Shown: positions 32,421-42,518, numbered from the stretch's first letter. The stretch: DNA of 64,000 bases from Oegoconia quadripuncta (GCA_949316235.1 OX438749.1:22212414-22276413); one strand, 5' to 3'. Made by a program: numbers and translations. Notes: a model not told the origin generated them from the sequence alone.

Positions 32421-32695
32421 AAATATCTGTTAGGTTTAGATGTTAGGTACCTACTGCCTACCTACCTACCTACTAGATGTTAGGTGGTTTGGTTAGTCTA
32501 CGCCAGCTAGTGTTTTAAGTTATGTATAAACTTTGTAATTATTGTTAGTTATGTATGATAGGTAAGCTTTGTTTTAATTGTGTGTGATGTTTATCAGAAT
32601 TACTTAAATAAATTGTGAAAATGTTTCAAAAGATTTGGTTTTATTTATTTTTATTATTGATTGATTTCCCCTAGTAGGTACCTACCAGGGGCTCT
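32421..32695. other. Spacer with (CCTA)n
   Basis: CTGCCTACCTACCTACCTAC at 32454. Sequence resembling the minisatellite (TTTTAAGTTATGTATAAACT) follows. Confidence 0.45.
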
Positions 32696-32833
32696 ACCGC
32701 CTAACTCAAAGCTATAGCTAGAGCGATAGCAAAGTACTGTCCGTCTTTGTCATTGTGTTACGATATGACAAGGACGGACAGTGCATTGACGTCATAAACG
32801 ATAGCAATTTCCAAAGCAATTGAGTTAGGCGGT
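32696..32833. mobile_element. 138-bp palindromic MITE
   Basis: Perfect 14-bp ends ACCGCCTAACTCAA. In the centre, 32734-32753 pairs with 32765-32784 (TACTGTCCGTC against GACGGACAGTG) with one or two mismatches in 20 bp around an 11-base loop. Confidence 0.75.
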
Positions 32834-32839
32834 CGGGGG

Positions 32840-33058
32840 GCAGGACGTCATTCCGAAGTTCATTTGTACTTCAAACGACTACGAACCTTACGCTCATGGA
32901 GTAGGGTGCATTGCCACTTGAAAGCTCACGTCGAATACAGATGCGAGCCGGTACAAACGTGTTTCAGAATCGACGGGCAAACAGTGGCGGTACCTTCATA
33001 CAAGCCCAAAAGCCCGGCTTGCCTTACTAAATATCTCCCGATCCCGAATATTAGATAA
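32840..33058 (+). pseudogene. Unidentified ORF fragment, possibly retroelement pol end
   Basis: The open frame from the edge of the palindromic MITE reads AGRHSEVHLYFKRLRTL and CFRIDGQTVAVPSYKPKSPA, and stops at 33056-33058. IDGQTVxVxxxxxKPA faintly resembles the C-terminus of Ty3/gypsy-type integrases (xIDGxxxxVSxDRLKPA). The resemblance is weak. Confidence 0.25.
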
Positions 33059-33215
33059 CTATGGAAATAGTATTTATTTTTCTTCCTCTCGTGTAACAAT
33101 TTCTAACTACCACTAGGGGATGGAAGTGATATCTTCCCATTTGTACTGTAAGCTGTATTTTCTGACTGTAAGCTGTTTGTATTTCTTGTGCAATAAAGAA
33201 TAAGTATTGGAAATC
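33059..33215 (+). repeat. LINE-type 3' end
   Basis: ACTGTAAGCTGTTTGTATTT and CTTGTGCAATAAAGAATAAG. A near-duplicate ACTGTAAGCTGT at about 33146 and 33166. Confidence 0.5.
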
Positions 33216-33538
33216 ATTAGTCGGGCTTGCCCTATTTTGCTATCCTAGGCACGTCACTGCGGGCAAAACGAATTATTCTGTAGATGGGTATGCTAAGCTA
33301 TCTTAATTAGCGATAGGCGACTCCGAGATTATGTACCTAAGTTATTTAGCTAACTAAAACAGTGGTTCAATCTGATAATGGTAGGTATAATTAACCGAAT
33401 GAATGTAGGTTACCTCCAAAATCGACTGCTATGTATGAATGATAGGTAAATTACTTATCAACCTGAATCATAGTTTGAAGCCAGGTAATCAGTATTTTTC
33501 CGATATTATTATTATTTTTATTAATTTACCGAATGCTT

Positions 33539-33630
33539 TCGGGTAAGCACGCGTCCACCTTCATCTTCATCCTCACTTAACATCAGGCGTGATTGAGGTC
33601 AAGTGCTAACCCGTAGTGCATAAAAAAAAA
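33539..33630 (+). mobile_element. SINE-A 3' end
   Basis: CCTCACTTAACATCAGGCGT and CTAACCCGTAGTGCATAAAA. Confidence 0.8.
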
Positions 33631-34597
33631 GGATAATTTTGTAAGTAGACAGGCTAATCGTAGTCATTTAGCGAGCGCTAGCTGTTGTATCCCGAAGTGA
33701 ATAAAGTTCAGCAATTATTTCTCAGGTAGGTAGGTATTTGCTAGTATTTAACATGTTGTTATTCTGATGACTGGAGCTGTATGAGATTTTAATAGTTCGC
33801 AGCAAGAGGTTATAGGTACCGAGTTCCTTTTTAAAATTTTCTATGATCTGGATGTTCTGACCTCAGGAAACTTACCTAGTAACTCATAGTAAGGGTATCG
33901 TAATTTGAGGTCGGGTAGTCAATGTGTTTGTCCGACATTATTATTAGTTATGTGGTGGTGACCCATGGTGGTTGTGGTGTAAACACCAAAAATTCGATGT
34001 ATTAGATGGAGGGGATAGAGGGGGAATTACTCTGATTTCACGAAATAAAATCAAGTTCAATACTCCCATGAACAGCTGATTCGGGTCGTCGGTCGACTCG
34101 GGTCGGGCGGCAAGTACTTACGGGCGGGCGCGCGTAGGCAACGCGTTGTTGCCATTCCGCTGCAGGCGGACCTGACGACACACACACATACACACTGCTA
34201 GCATTAATGCCATCGTATAGGCATTATTCAGAGTAGTACCACTAGGAAGTTTTTGTAGTTGAAGTTTTTTTAGTTAACGGTACTGATTTATTTTTAAGTT
34301 CAAATGAATATATTTAACTGACCCAATCATGTGTTAAAGGGATCGGGACTAATAAAGTAGGACGTTATATAGAACGTCGTCGTGCTCATGGAAACAAATC
34401 AAACTAGCCCAAATTCGACTATCTTGCCATTTGCCATCACTGAGTTCCAGTCCCTAAATCCCGGCCCCATCATCAAATCAGCTCGATGGTACCATAATAT
34501 TGCATTGTCACCGAACTTACATAAATGGTCCAAATTTCAGCTCAATAAGATACTAAAAATGGTTTGCATTGAAACAGACAACTTAGACGTGCAAACT
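33631..34597. other. Spacer with a GC-rich patch
   Basis: 34081-34185 is unusually GC-rich (GGTCGGGCGG, GGGCGGGCGCGCG). On the minus strand a perfect splice-donor match GTAAGTACTTG occupies 34121-34111 directly after it. 34390-34590 looks like degenerate LINE tail (AAATTTCAGCTCAATAAGAT). Confidence 0.35.
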
Positions 34598-35109
34598 AAA
34601 TAAATATTTCGGACACTTACACCAATCATCTAGTTCCAAACTAAGCAAAGCTTGTGCTATAGATACTAGATAACGGATAAACATACATAAATATTTATAT
34701 AAATATCCAAGACTCGGGAAATAAGTTAGCAGCAGCGGGAGAGACGAAAGGAACCAAAAGATTTTACTTAAAGATTAATTTAATTTCAAATAAAGAAATT
34801 ACAATTTAAAAGTACAGATTTAAAACCTAAACTAGCCTAGTGTCCAAATCGAGGTAGGATTATGGAATGCCAATGGATATCCAATTCGAGTGCATTTCCG
34901 CTGTTCTGCTGCATCAGCGCCTCGTGCCTTGTGCGTAATTTCCATTGATTTGTAAATTATAAACTGAGCAGGTCTCCTTATGGGTTGGGTCTTAACACGG
35001 GAATAAATGTTCGTAATCATCACACAAACATTTACCCTTCGCGGGATTCAAACCCGCAACCGTTGGTTTCGCTGATAGGGTCACTATCCACTACACCAAT
35101 CGGTCGTCA
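34598..35109 (-). mobile_element. SINE-C copy, split by a 278-bp insertion
   Basis: Tail half 34598-34719, head half 34998-35109. CGGGA lies on both sides of the break (34715-34719 and 34998-35002), as expected of a 5-bp target duplication. Confidence 0.85.
34720..34997 (-). mobile_element. 278-bp insertion, solo-LTR-like
   Basis: On the minus strand it starts TGTTAAGACCCAACCC and ends CTGCTGCTAACTTATT. A TG start, 5-bp target duplication, size and lack of coding suggest a solo LTR, but the expected CA end is missing. No second copy in the window. A truncated unknown element is the alternative. Confidence 0.4.
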
Positions 35110-35675
35110 AAAATAAAAGCTTATAATAAAAATAAAAAACAATAGCAAGTAAAAGTGTTTTTAGAATAAGAAGAATGACAATAGTTTATTATCAACGCCA
35201 CAACACGATTCAAAAACAAAGAAGTAGTAAATTATAGCTAAAATAGAAATACAATTATGAAGAAGATCCCGACAATACTGTCACGTGTTGCGGCGTGCAC
35301 AAATGGGTTAGCACTCAGCTCATGCTGCGACGAATCACAGCGCTGGTTTTTAGGGCCCCCAAATGCCCAATGACACATGGACGCCACGTCAGGTACAATA
35401 ATAAGCAGAAAATCTGTTTTTGAAAAATGTTTTCTAAATTACAATGATGTAGTTTAGTGGGTAATTAGTGGGGCTGATAAATCTGTTGCAAACTTGAGAC
35501 GAACCACGTGTCCTGTCCCAAGATAATACCTAAATTGTAAATGCATTAAACACAGAAATCCTCTCTGCAATCTCGTCCGACGCATAGCAATATGTAATCC
35601 CTCCCGTGGGGAGTTTGCTGTTATAACGACTTGTTTGTAGAAACACTGACTGCTATGCCAAAATGCTATAACATC
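35110..35675. other. Spacer
   Basis: GC-richer at 35280-35390 (GTCACGTGTTGCGGCGTGCA) with no recognised gene or repeat. Confidence 0.45.
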
Positions 35676-35834
35676 TTTTTGTTTGTAAATAAATACTTAT
35701 TATAAATGAAAACATCCATAACTCCGGTACACATGTCCGTATTCATCACACAAACATATGGCCCTAGCGGGATTCGAACTCGCGACATGTTGGTATAGTG
35801 GTCAGTTTTTTTCCACTACACCAAACAAGTCGTC
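35676..35834 (-). mobile_element. SINE-B head half
   Basis: GTTTGTAAATAAATACTTAT to CACCAAACAAGTCGTC; B-box CGGGATTCGAACTCGCG. Confidence 0.8.
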
Positions 35835-35863
35835 AATTATATATGTATGTACTACATTTAGAG

Positions 35864-35867
<4 letters not shown>

Positions 35868-35928
<61 letters not shown>

Positions 35929-35946
35929 TCACACACACACACACAC

Positions 35947-35980
<34 letters not shown>

Positions 35981-35985
35981 ACACA
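35868..35985 (+). repeat. (CA)n/(CTCT) microsatellite
   Basis: CA repeats with TCTCTCTCT and several ACTC interruptions. Long frames across it are artefacts of the repeat. Confidence 0.97.
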
Positions 35986-36224
35986 TATGCACAAGGCTAC
36001 ATAGGACCACGTTGAACTTTCATAACAGTTAATTAAACTCTCACAATTTCTCACTCAAGTATTCCTTTTTATTATCTATTATTGTTAAGTTTCTTACTAA
36101 ATTAGCAATAATTTATAACATAGCTATGGAAGAGTGAAGCCTTCTGATACAGGTATTGCTACGCTTTCAAGGAGACCTTAACAACTCAATTATTACAACT
36201 GATATTTTACTGAAAAAAATAAAT

Positions 36225-36395
36225 TTGAAACATAAATAAATAATTTCATCTAGGTCAGTGCCATGGGGCACCGTACCTAGGAGGCTGACGGCATTACCTC
36301 TCTGTATCCCAATACTAATGCGTTGAGAGACGTAGCTGCCTACCCTCTTGTGGCCTGAGATATCGACCAATCGTAGATATATCCCTTACTAAATT
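36225..36395 (-). pseudogene. Retroelement-like ORF tail (QRGN block)
   Basis: On the minus strand: VDISGHKRVGSYVSQRISIG, IQRGNAVSLLGTVPHGTDLD, EII. The clearest of three related fragments. Confidence 0.5.
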
Positions 36396-36492
36396 GCTTG
36401 GCCTCTGGGCCCCATGAACCCAAGGTTTCCACCCCAAACAGCGCAATGATGTAATGATGATTATGTTCTTCAACATAATTAATATATATTTT

Positions 36493-36560
36493 TTATTTTT
36501 TTTTGGCGACTTTAAGCATTTATTTCAATGTACATGAAACAACAAATTTATAAAACATAA
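36493..36560 (-). mobile_element. LINE-S 3' end fragment
   Basis: GACTTTAAGCATTTATTTCA then ATGTACATGAAACA, as in 13060-13095. Confidence 0.4.
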
Positions 36561-36587
36561 TTAAAAATACCTTTATCTTATAGAAAA

Positions 36588-36745
36588 AATACGCCGTCCA
36601 ACTCGCTTCCGTGAGGCATAGTACCTAGTACGCTAGCGCTATTGCCCCGCTGAATGCATAAGCTCAGCTGCTGAGCAAAGTAGGTATCAGCTCTCACATC
36701 TCCAGAGGCGTGGACCAGTCTAACGGATAAATCCTTTACAAAATG
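36588..36745 (-). pseudogene. Retroelement-like ORF tail (QRGN block)
   Basis: On the minus strand: LVHASGDVRADTYFAQQLSL, CIQRGNSASVLGTMPHGSEL, DGVFF. Confidence 0.5.
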
Positions 36746-36764
36746 TTTCATGTAAAAAATTATT

Positions 36765-36985
36765 AATATTATATTTATATTTCACAATTAATAATGAAAT
36801 ATTATTGTGCCTTTTTGCAATATCAAAACCATTTATTTACAAGAGCAACCTTCGAGTTTCTTGCTTGTTCTTCTCAGCGAAAAATTTTTTTTGAACTTTG
36901 AACAAGCAGTAGCTATAAAAATGTAAAATCTAACTATTTTATGTGTACCCTGTGTACCTACAGAATAAAGCATTTTTGATTTTAT
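36765..36985 (+). mobile_element. LINE-H 3' end
   Basis: TTTCACAATTAATAATGAAA to ATAAAGCATTTTTGATTTTA. Shows the true 3' end, AATAAAGCATTTTTGATTTT. Confidence 0.8.
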
Positions 36986-37047
36986 TTGATTATAAAGAGT
37001 GTAAAGATGTGACCGTCTGTTCAGTTGAACACAAATAAAAGTATTCG

Positions 37048-37132
37048 GTTGTTCGAGATATGATGGTCAGTCCCCCAAATATCTTAAGTAAACATGAGCG
37101 GTGATTAAGATCAGGTGCTAACTCATTGTGCA
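37048..37132 (+). mobile_element. SINE-A 3' fragment
   Basis: GATGGTCAGTCCCCCAAATA and GTGCTAACTCATTGTGCATG; diverged. Confidence 0.6.
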
Positions 37133-37779
37133 TGAAATCATTGTATTGTGTTGTATTGTATGGTATCTTATCGTAATCGCATTTGGTATCATAAATGACT
37201 AGAAGATCACCAGCAGTAAGGTTAGAGAAGCTGGTGATATGTGAAATAGATATTTAATTTTTCATATACATAGTACCTAAATGTATTTTCCTATGACCTT
37301 AACCTGAAAATACATCAGAAAACCGCGTTAATGATTTTTTCCAACCGTGTATAATATTGGTACATATTTGCAGAGACGTTTAAGTGTCATTGCAAATAGC
37401 GCCTACTCGTGTGCAAAAGCCCTTATAGCAGTTTATTCATAGCGGTGACGTGAAAGGAAGAAATTTCACGGTACGCTGGATTCAGATGCTTCTATATAGT
37501 AGAGTCAGAGAAAATTATTTAGCTAAGAAAACGTACGCTCAGACTGTTTATTGAACGGAGAACATTTTCTGACTTATCCATGATGCCACCCAAATAAGGC
37601 GCGGGTGGAGGCATGTTATCTTTTATATCATCATTATTTTAATTTTAGGTTTAAACATAATAAATCTTTAAATATCTGTCTTCCGTACGTAGTCCACCGT
37701 AAGGATCCACACATTCCTGTAAAGAACCGTCTATAACTATCGAAGGCGTTATTATTCCAAGTAACTGTTATCTTTATTT
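37133..37779. other. Spacer
   Basis: Nothing recognised. Confidence 0.45.
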
Positions 37780-37946
37780 AACAGCAAAGGCATAGAAATC
37801 TCTTCCGGTGTCAGTCTTTCCTGAATCCTAACAACCTTGGGATCTTCAGGAGTACGGTGAAAAGGCATTTACTGAGATTGCGTGCTTCATCTTCGACCAC
37901 ATCGTCACTTTCCATCAGGCACCATTGTGGTTAAGCATAAAAAATG
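37780..37946 (+). mobile_element. LINE-E 3' end
   Basis: GTCAGTCTTTCCTGAATCCT, CAACCTTGGGATCTTCAGGA, CGACCACATCGTCACTTTCC, short A tail. Frameshifted coding. Confidence 0.75.
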
Positions 37947-39364
37947 TTGATTATCTTGGAAATGACTGACTTAATTTCCTTCCACATGGCAGGAGCTATT
38001 TTATAAATGCCAGTATTTAAACAAAAGAAACTGCGTTGAAATCAATCCTTCAATTTCATTTCACACATAGCAAACAAATAGTCAAAGGTAAACTTCCTTT
38101 CTCGGTACCATTTTTAACCCCGTAAAAAGCAGGTAATCTAGTGTTCTTTAAACTACAGAAAACATATCGTTCAATCAATGCATGTGACACGAAGTTAGTC
38201 ATTAAATCAATAACTCCCAAGTACAAGTAGGATGTTTGTATGAAAAAAGTTGGCAGAATGCCTCGAATCCCTTGCGTCCCGTCAGTTTCCCATCGCAACC
38301 TCCATGGGCGCCATGTCCACATACGCAAAACTATTCTTCTTTTTCGGAGTGAGTTCTTTTTTCAAAATAATATTCATAATTCTATTTAAAAAAATATGTA
38401 AATTTATCTCTTAAAAAGTTACCGTTGTATCTTTACGGATTGGTAAATTAAATAGTCTTCATTCGAATTTGCAACAAATATTTCGAATCGCGCATGCGTT
38501 TTATCCTGTTTTTCCCGCGAGGTGATGTCATCTTTTCCATAGAATGTTTACGCGATCGAACTAAATAGGTCACGCAGTGGTTAAGTGTGTCGGGTTGAGT
38601 GCTTGCTTTTGTATTCAGTCGGGTGCGGTTTATTCCACGTGTGATGCTGTGAATAGTTTAAATGGTTTATTGAGCCAGTTGTTATGATTTGACTTGAATG
38701 CCAGTCAACTATAGACTAAACAGGCCCGACTATTTCAGATGCTTCTCCAGTTGTACCCCATTTAGCCCATTGTGATTGAAAAGCAGTGGAGTGTCGATTA
38801 CGCCTGATTATGTTTCTTAAAGATGTCCAATAATAGCGTCGTGAATGCCTATTTATGTAATGGGATAACGAATTGTGATCCATCACGGCTTTCCATTAAT
38901 ATATCAGTATAGGAGTGACGGAACAGATCACATTATCCTTCTGTTACATTTGGAGATATTAGGAAAAACTAAATTTGGGTCAGGGGTAGTATTTGATGCT
39001 TCAAATGGATTTGTGCTCTTTTGGTATTTGATTAATTGCGATGCATTAAACCTGAATAGATGATGACGTAGGTATGTTCTTTTATTCAGTCAATCGTCCA
39101 TCTAGATATCAGAATGTGTTAGTGATTTCTAGATATGTAGCAGACATTCCCAACCTCTAGGAGACATGCTCCCGATGAAACTCCCAAAGTGTGTACTGAA
39201 GGTAGACGGTACTCTATGTGATTCTATTGCTGCCTTAGACACCACATTAATTAAAAAAGAATTAGGGTGAGCAAGTAGGAAAATCGAGGTGTACTCCAGA
39301 CATAGTCATAAGAATAGCGATGGCAAAAAGGGCTTTTAATAACAAAAACATCTATTTAAAGCTA
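37947..39364. other. Mostly unplaced sequence
   Basis: 38200-38320 is GC-richer and may be an old LINE or exon remnant, but I could not assign it. 38490-38660 is described separately. 39196-39241 repeats a block of 20037-20090. Confidence 0.4.
38490..38660 (+). promoter_or_regulatory. Possible promoter-like patch
   Basis: Contains TCGCGCATGCGTTTT (close to the NRF-1 palindrome GCGCATGCGC), TGATGTCATC (ATF/CREB-like) and, about 120 bp later, GTATTCAGTCGGG, an arthropod-type initiator (TCAGT). No TATA box or downstream element is evident. Inference only. Confidence 0.2.
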
Positions 39365-39835
39365 AAATAAGCAAAAAAGCTAGAAAGCGGCTGATAAAAT
39401 GCTATGTATGGAGTATAGCTTTATACGGCTGGCATGAACATTAACACAAAGGGATAGGAAAAGGTTAGAGGCATTCGAGATGTGGTGCTGGAGACGAATG
39501 GAGGGAATAAGCTGGACCTAGAAGAGAACAAATGAAGAGGTGTTAATGATGGTAAAGGAGTAGAGATGCCTGTTAGCCACAGTTGAGAACCGAAGAGGAA
39601 AGATGATAGGTCACTTGATACGACACGATATTTATTTGAAGAACATAATTGAGGGAAAGATTGAAGGAAAGAGAGGAAGGGGAAGACCTAGGCGTAATTA
39701 CTTTGACCAAGTGAAAGAAAATGTGAATGTCGTGTCGTATCAAGAGGTTAAAACGAGGGCGGAAAGTAGAGAGACGTGGTCAATACTCCACCGACAAGAG
39801 CGTAGCTCTTAAATTGAAGAAGAAGAAGTAGGAAA
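39365..39835 (+). pseudogene. RTE-like LINE RT C-terminus
   Basis: The best frame reads KMIGHLIRHDIYLKNIIEGK, IEGKRGRGRPRRNYFDQV, TRAESRETWSILHRQERSS and stops at 39810-39812. Upstream, in broken frames, are the equivalents of EAFEMWCWRRMEGISW and TNEEVLMMVKE. The GRGRPRxxYxDQV block is diagnostic of this insect LINE group. It ends in a (GAA)n tail. Stops upstream of 39600 make it inactive. Confidence 0.8.
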
Positions 39836-40007
39836 ATAGATGTCCCACTTCCTCTACAAATGGGAGTATATCAGTACTATATTAATTCTGTGGTATAGAC
39901 AATGAAATGCAAAATGGCAATAGGGTCGATCGTATGAGGTTGGAGGTCGAGTAATGCTCGACTCTCTTCTTTCGTATACACCACGAACTGCGCGTATCTA
40001 GATGCAG

Positions 40008-40105
40008 TAAACGTGACGTTAGTAGAAGGCTACCGCGAGTAAATAGTGCCAGTAATGTGAGTGACAGAATTGCTTAAAAGCTTGGAAGTTGTGACGGTTG
40101 GATAT
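40008..40105. repeat. Dispersed repeat, pair with 22785-22880
   Basis: GAAGGCTACCGCGAGTAAAT and GCTTGGAAGTTGTGACGGTT. Confidence 0.6.
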
Positions 40106-40117
40106 CAAAATACTATA

Positions 40118-40378
40118 CATGGTAAATTTGAATACATGTAAATTCCATTAATAGGTGACGTCAGTCTTGATTACGGACAACTTTCCCGAAGGAACGATAG
40201 TCGAATTCGATCAACAACGTTTCAATTACCCATACAAAGTAACCAATCTGAAACCACTTTTAGTATTTAAGTCGAACCATTTTCGACTGAATATGGCGAT
40301 GGTTCCTAGTGGAAAATTGTTCGTAATCAGTAGTGGAGTGACCAGTAAACAGGAATTATACGAATCAAATTTATCCTG
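40118..40378. mobile_element. MITE-J copy 2
   Basis: Palindromic arms (TTAATAGGTGACGTCAGTCT against ATCAGTAGTGGAGTGACCAG) flanked by TA at 40116-40117 (ATA) and 40379-40380. Uninterrupted, so it is the reference for copy 1. The frames on both strands are palindrome artefacts. Confidence 0.75.
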
Positions 40379-40573
40379 TACAACACCGGACCGCATTAAT
40401 AATTCGCGTGCCACTCTCCAATTTTCGCAATTCCAGAGCTGAATGAATAAGAATAGTTTATTTGCAAGAAAATAGTTGACCAGTGATTGATTATCAAATG
40501 TAATATTCCAAATAACAGATTTCTTCAATTATATTTTGTGTACATGCGAATAAAGTGTGTAAACAGGCAATAA

Positions 40574-40743
40574 AAACTTCAAACTTCAAACTTCAAGCAT
40601 TTATTTTAACGTAAGATACATTATATCATTTGTTGAATGTCAATGTAAATCTATTGGAAATAAAAATAGGGCTAAGCATTTTTCGGTCAGTCAGTATGTC
40701 CAAGCTACCACCGCCACCGAAAAGAAGCGGCGCAAGAAACCCA
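40574..40743 (-). mobile_element. LINE-S 3' end
   Basis: ACTTCAAACTTCAAACTTCA, GCATTTATTTTAACGTAAGA, and AGCGGCGCAAGAAACCCAC at the far end. Confidence 0.7.
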
Positions 40744-41388
40744 CAGGATCATCTTCTTTTCTTTTCTTTTTTTTATATATATAAAAGTATACAACTAATA
40801 CAATTTTATAAGTTTTGGGAGCTTTTTGTCATTCAGGTAGTCACTAATTTTTTAATAACCTTTTTATTAATGTGGTTTGACATGGTTTTTAAATAGTTTT
40901 TCATTTAGATTAATGATATTCTCAGGTATAAGGTTATAAAAGCGTATACAGTGTCCCATAAATGATGTATTAACTTTGCACAGTCTGAACATAGGGGTGG
41001 CTAATTTGTCCTTATATCTCAAATTTAAGTTATGCTTATCACTATTTTTTTAGAATGCAGAAATATTTTTTCGTACGTACATAATAACTCTTAAATGTCG
41101 CAAATACTTAAATATATACGAGTACCGACCACACCACTTCCAACTTTAGAGATCATGTAGATCGTCTCACACATGAAATATAACTTTAAAACAAACACTC
41201 GACAGTTTACTATGACCAAAGCACATGGAAATGTTTCTAACATAAATGGATCTTGTTATCTAACAATAAATGAATTTATTTATTATAAATTGAGCGAAAA
41301 TAAATTAAAGAGTAGGTTAGGTAGGTGGTAAAGCAGAAAGTACGGAATTACTTGACGCGAATAGTTTAAGCTTGGCTTAATGACTGCA
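40744..41388. other. Spacer
   Basis: CT-rich run (TTCTTTTCTTTTCTTTTTTT) at 40754 then AT-rich sequence possibly continuing LINE-S. No gene seen. Confidence 0.4.
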
Positions 41389-41529
41389 ATTTTTTTTTTT
41401 TTTTTTAATATGAGAGAGCGGCAAACGAGCATGCGGGTCACCTGATGGAAAGGAATCACCGCCGCCCATGGACACCTGCAATACCAAAAGGGTTACAGAT
41501 GCGTTGCCGGCCTTTGAGGAAGGTGTCCA
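41389..41529 (-). mobile_element. LINE-D 3' end, short
   Basis: T-run, ATGAGAGAGCGGCAAACGAG, GGTCACCTGATGGAAAGGAA; stops abruptly at GAGGAAGGTGT. Confidence 0.8.
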
Positions 41530-41790
41530 CCCCAGAATAAGTAGGGCAGCCTGAGCGATGAGGGATTCTCCAGCACTAATAGTGCTGGTACCCTCCTGGG
41601 GTACTAACTCTTTAAATACCGCTACCATTCTGGACAGAGACTGGAAGGTGGGCCTCCGGCGCCCTCGCTCACCGGACGAAGCGCAGTGGCAAAATGCCAC
41701 TACTCAGACGTCGGTCTTCTGCGAGAGGGTGGTACTTCCCCGGTCGAGCCGGCCCATTCATGCTGCAAGCTAATAGCCTACAGCGTGGCT
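41530..41790. other. GC-rich segment of unknown origin
   Basis: A sharp rise in GC directly at the LINE-D break. Open frames exist on both strands (for example MRDSPALIVLVPSWGTNSLN plus, FQSLSRMVAVFKELVPQEG minus). The sequence GTACTTCCCCGGTCGAGCCG reminds me of R1-clade LINE 3' regions. Not a confident call. Confidence 0.3.
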
Positions 41791-41992
41791 CTACCACTAC
41801 AATTACAATTAAAAACAACGGGGACCGACACTGTTTACCGTACCCTAGAAAGCACAGACACACTCGTATAGAAATGCCACTAATGGTCACCCATTTAAGA
41901 ACTGACCACGACAGACGTTCGTCAACTTCTTTAATCGAATAACTGAACCGTCAAAATTGAAAACAACAACAAATTTGTTGGTTCCACCAATT

Positions 41993-42220
41993 GGCATTTT
42001 AAATGTCTTATCTAAATCTGCCGCCAAGCAGCAATATTAATAGCATTGTTGTGTTCCGGTTGTCAGAGATAAGATAGCCAGTCTCCCAAAAGTGTTGGGG
42101 CTGACCCGGAAACCCTAAAGCCCTACCACCAACCAAATCGAGTACTTAAACATGTACATGGGGATCGAAGCCGCGACCTCCAAGTCGTAAACCCAATGTT
42201 GTTTAGATTGAACCAAGGAG
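41993..42220. mobile_element. Chimeric SINE-A: plus-strand body fused to inverted head
   Basis: 41993-42100 is SINE-A body in plus orientation (CTGCCGCCAAGCAGCAATAT, GATAAGATAGCCAGTCTCCC, TGTTGGGG). From 42101 the sequence is inverted: CTGACCCGGAAACCC is the complement of body sequence, then CCCTACCACCAACCAAATCG to the head at 42218 (complement of GGCTCAATG-type end). Two oppositely oriented copies have recombined or one has inverted internally. Confidence 0.75.
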
Positions 42221-42267
42221 ACCGATTTTTCATGATCGAAATTCTAATTCACCATTTTATCTTTCAG

Positions 42268-42426
42268 ATTTACCTACTCTTCATGCTGGGGTTTTTCATT
42301 ATTCTATGCTTGGTATGTGCGGTGGTGCTCTTGTGGTACCAACGGCGACACGCATTGGAGCTCACTTCGTCAACGGAACAGAGAGAGGATACTCCTATGA
42401 GGAGGCCATGCCAAAACGATTTTTAA
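42268..42426 (+). CDS. Candidate terminal exon: single-pass membrane protein, transmembrane helix and cytoplasmic tail
   Basis: A possible CTAAT branch point at 42244-42248, a pyrimidine-rich tract and TTTCAG precede 42268. From there the frame encodes IYLLFMLGFFIILCLVCAVV LLWYQRR (split here only for display), a hydrophobic helix of about 22-24 residues followed by a basic WYQRR stop-transfer motif, then a polar tail TSSTEQREDTPMRRPCQNDF and TAA at 42424-42426. Codon choice has more G/C at third positions than the flanks. The sequence is single-copy in the window and not part of any TE family here. The membrane topology would put the tail in the cytoplasm. Upstream exons are not identifiable, so phase and gene identity are unknown. 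The alternative is a chance ORF. Confidence 0.5.
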   Translation: MYLLFMLGFFIILCLVCAVVLLWYQRRHALELTSSTEQREDTPMRRPCQNDF

Positions 42427-42518
42427 GCTTTGTGGTAGTTTGACAGCTTTGACAGCCTAGTTCTAGTTGGTGCTGCCTTCCAAGCGAACTGTTTAGCAAG
42501 TTCGTACATGATGGTGTG
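42427..42518 (+). other. Possible 3' UTR of the candidate exon
   Basis: Non-repetitive sequence between the stop codon and MITE-M. No polyadenylation signal before the MITE; the first AATAAA is inside MITE-M at about 42663. Confidence 0.3.

Noticed and set aside
35758..36015. Thr-His-rich protein
   Set aside because: Translation of the CA tract and an inverted SINE-B head.
38056..38328. Minus-strand 90-codon gene starting MRMWTWRPWRLRW
   Set aside because: No domain, no splice signals, and alternative frames look equally plausible; left as unplaced sequence.
40155..40528. Opposed ORFs of 95 and 100 codons
   Set aside because: They overlap on both strands of the palindromic MITE-J copy, so each is the mirror of the other.
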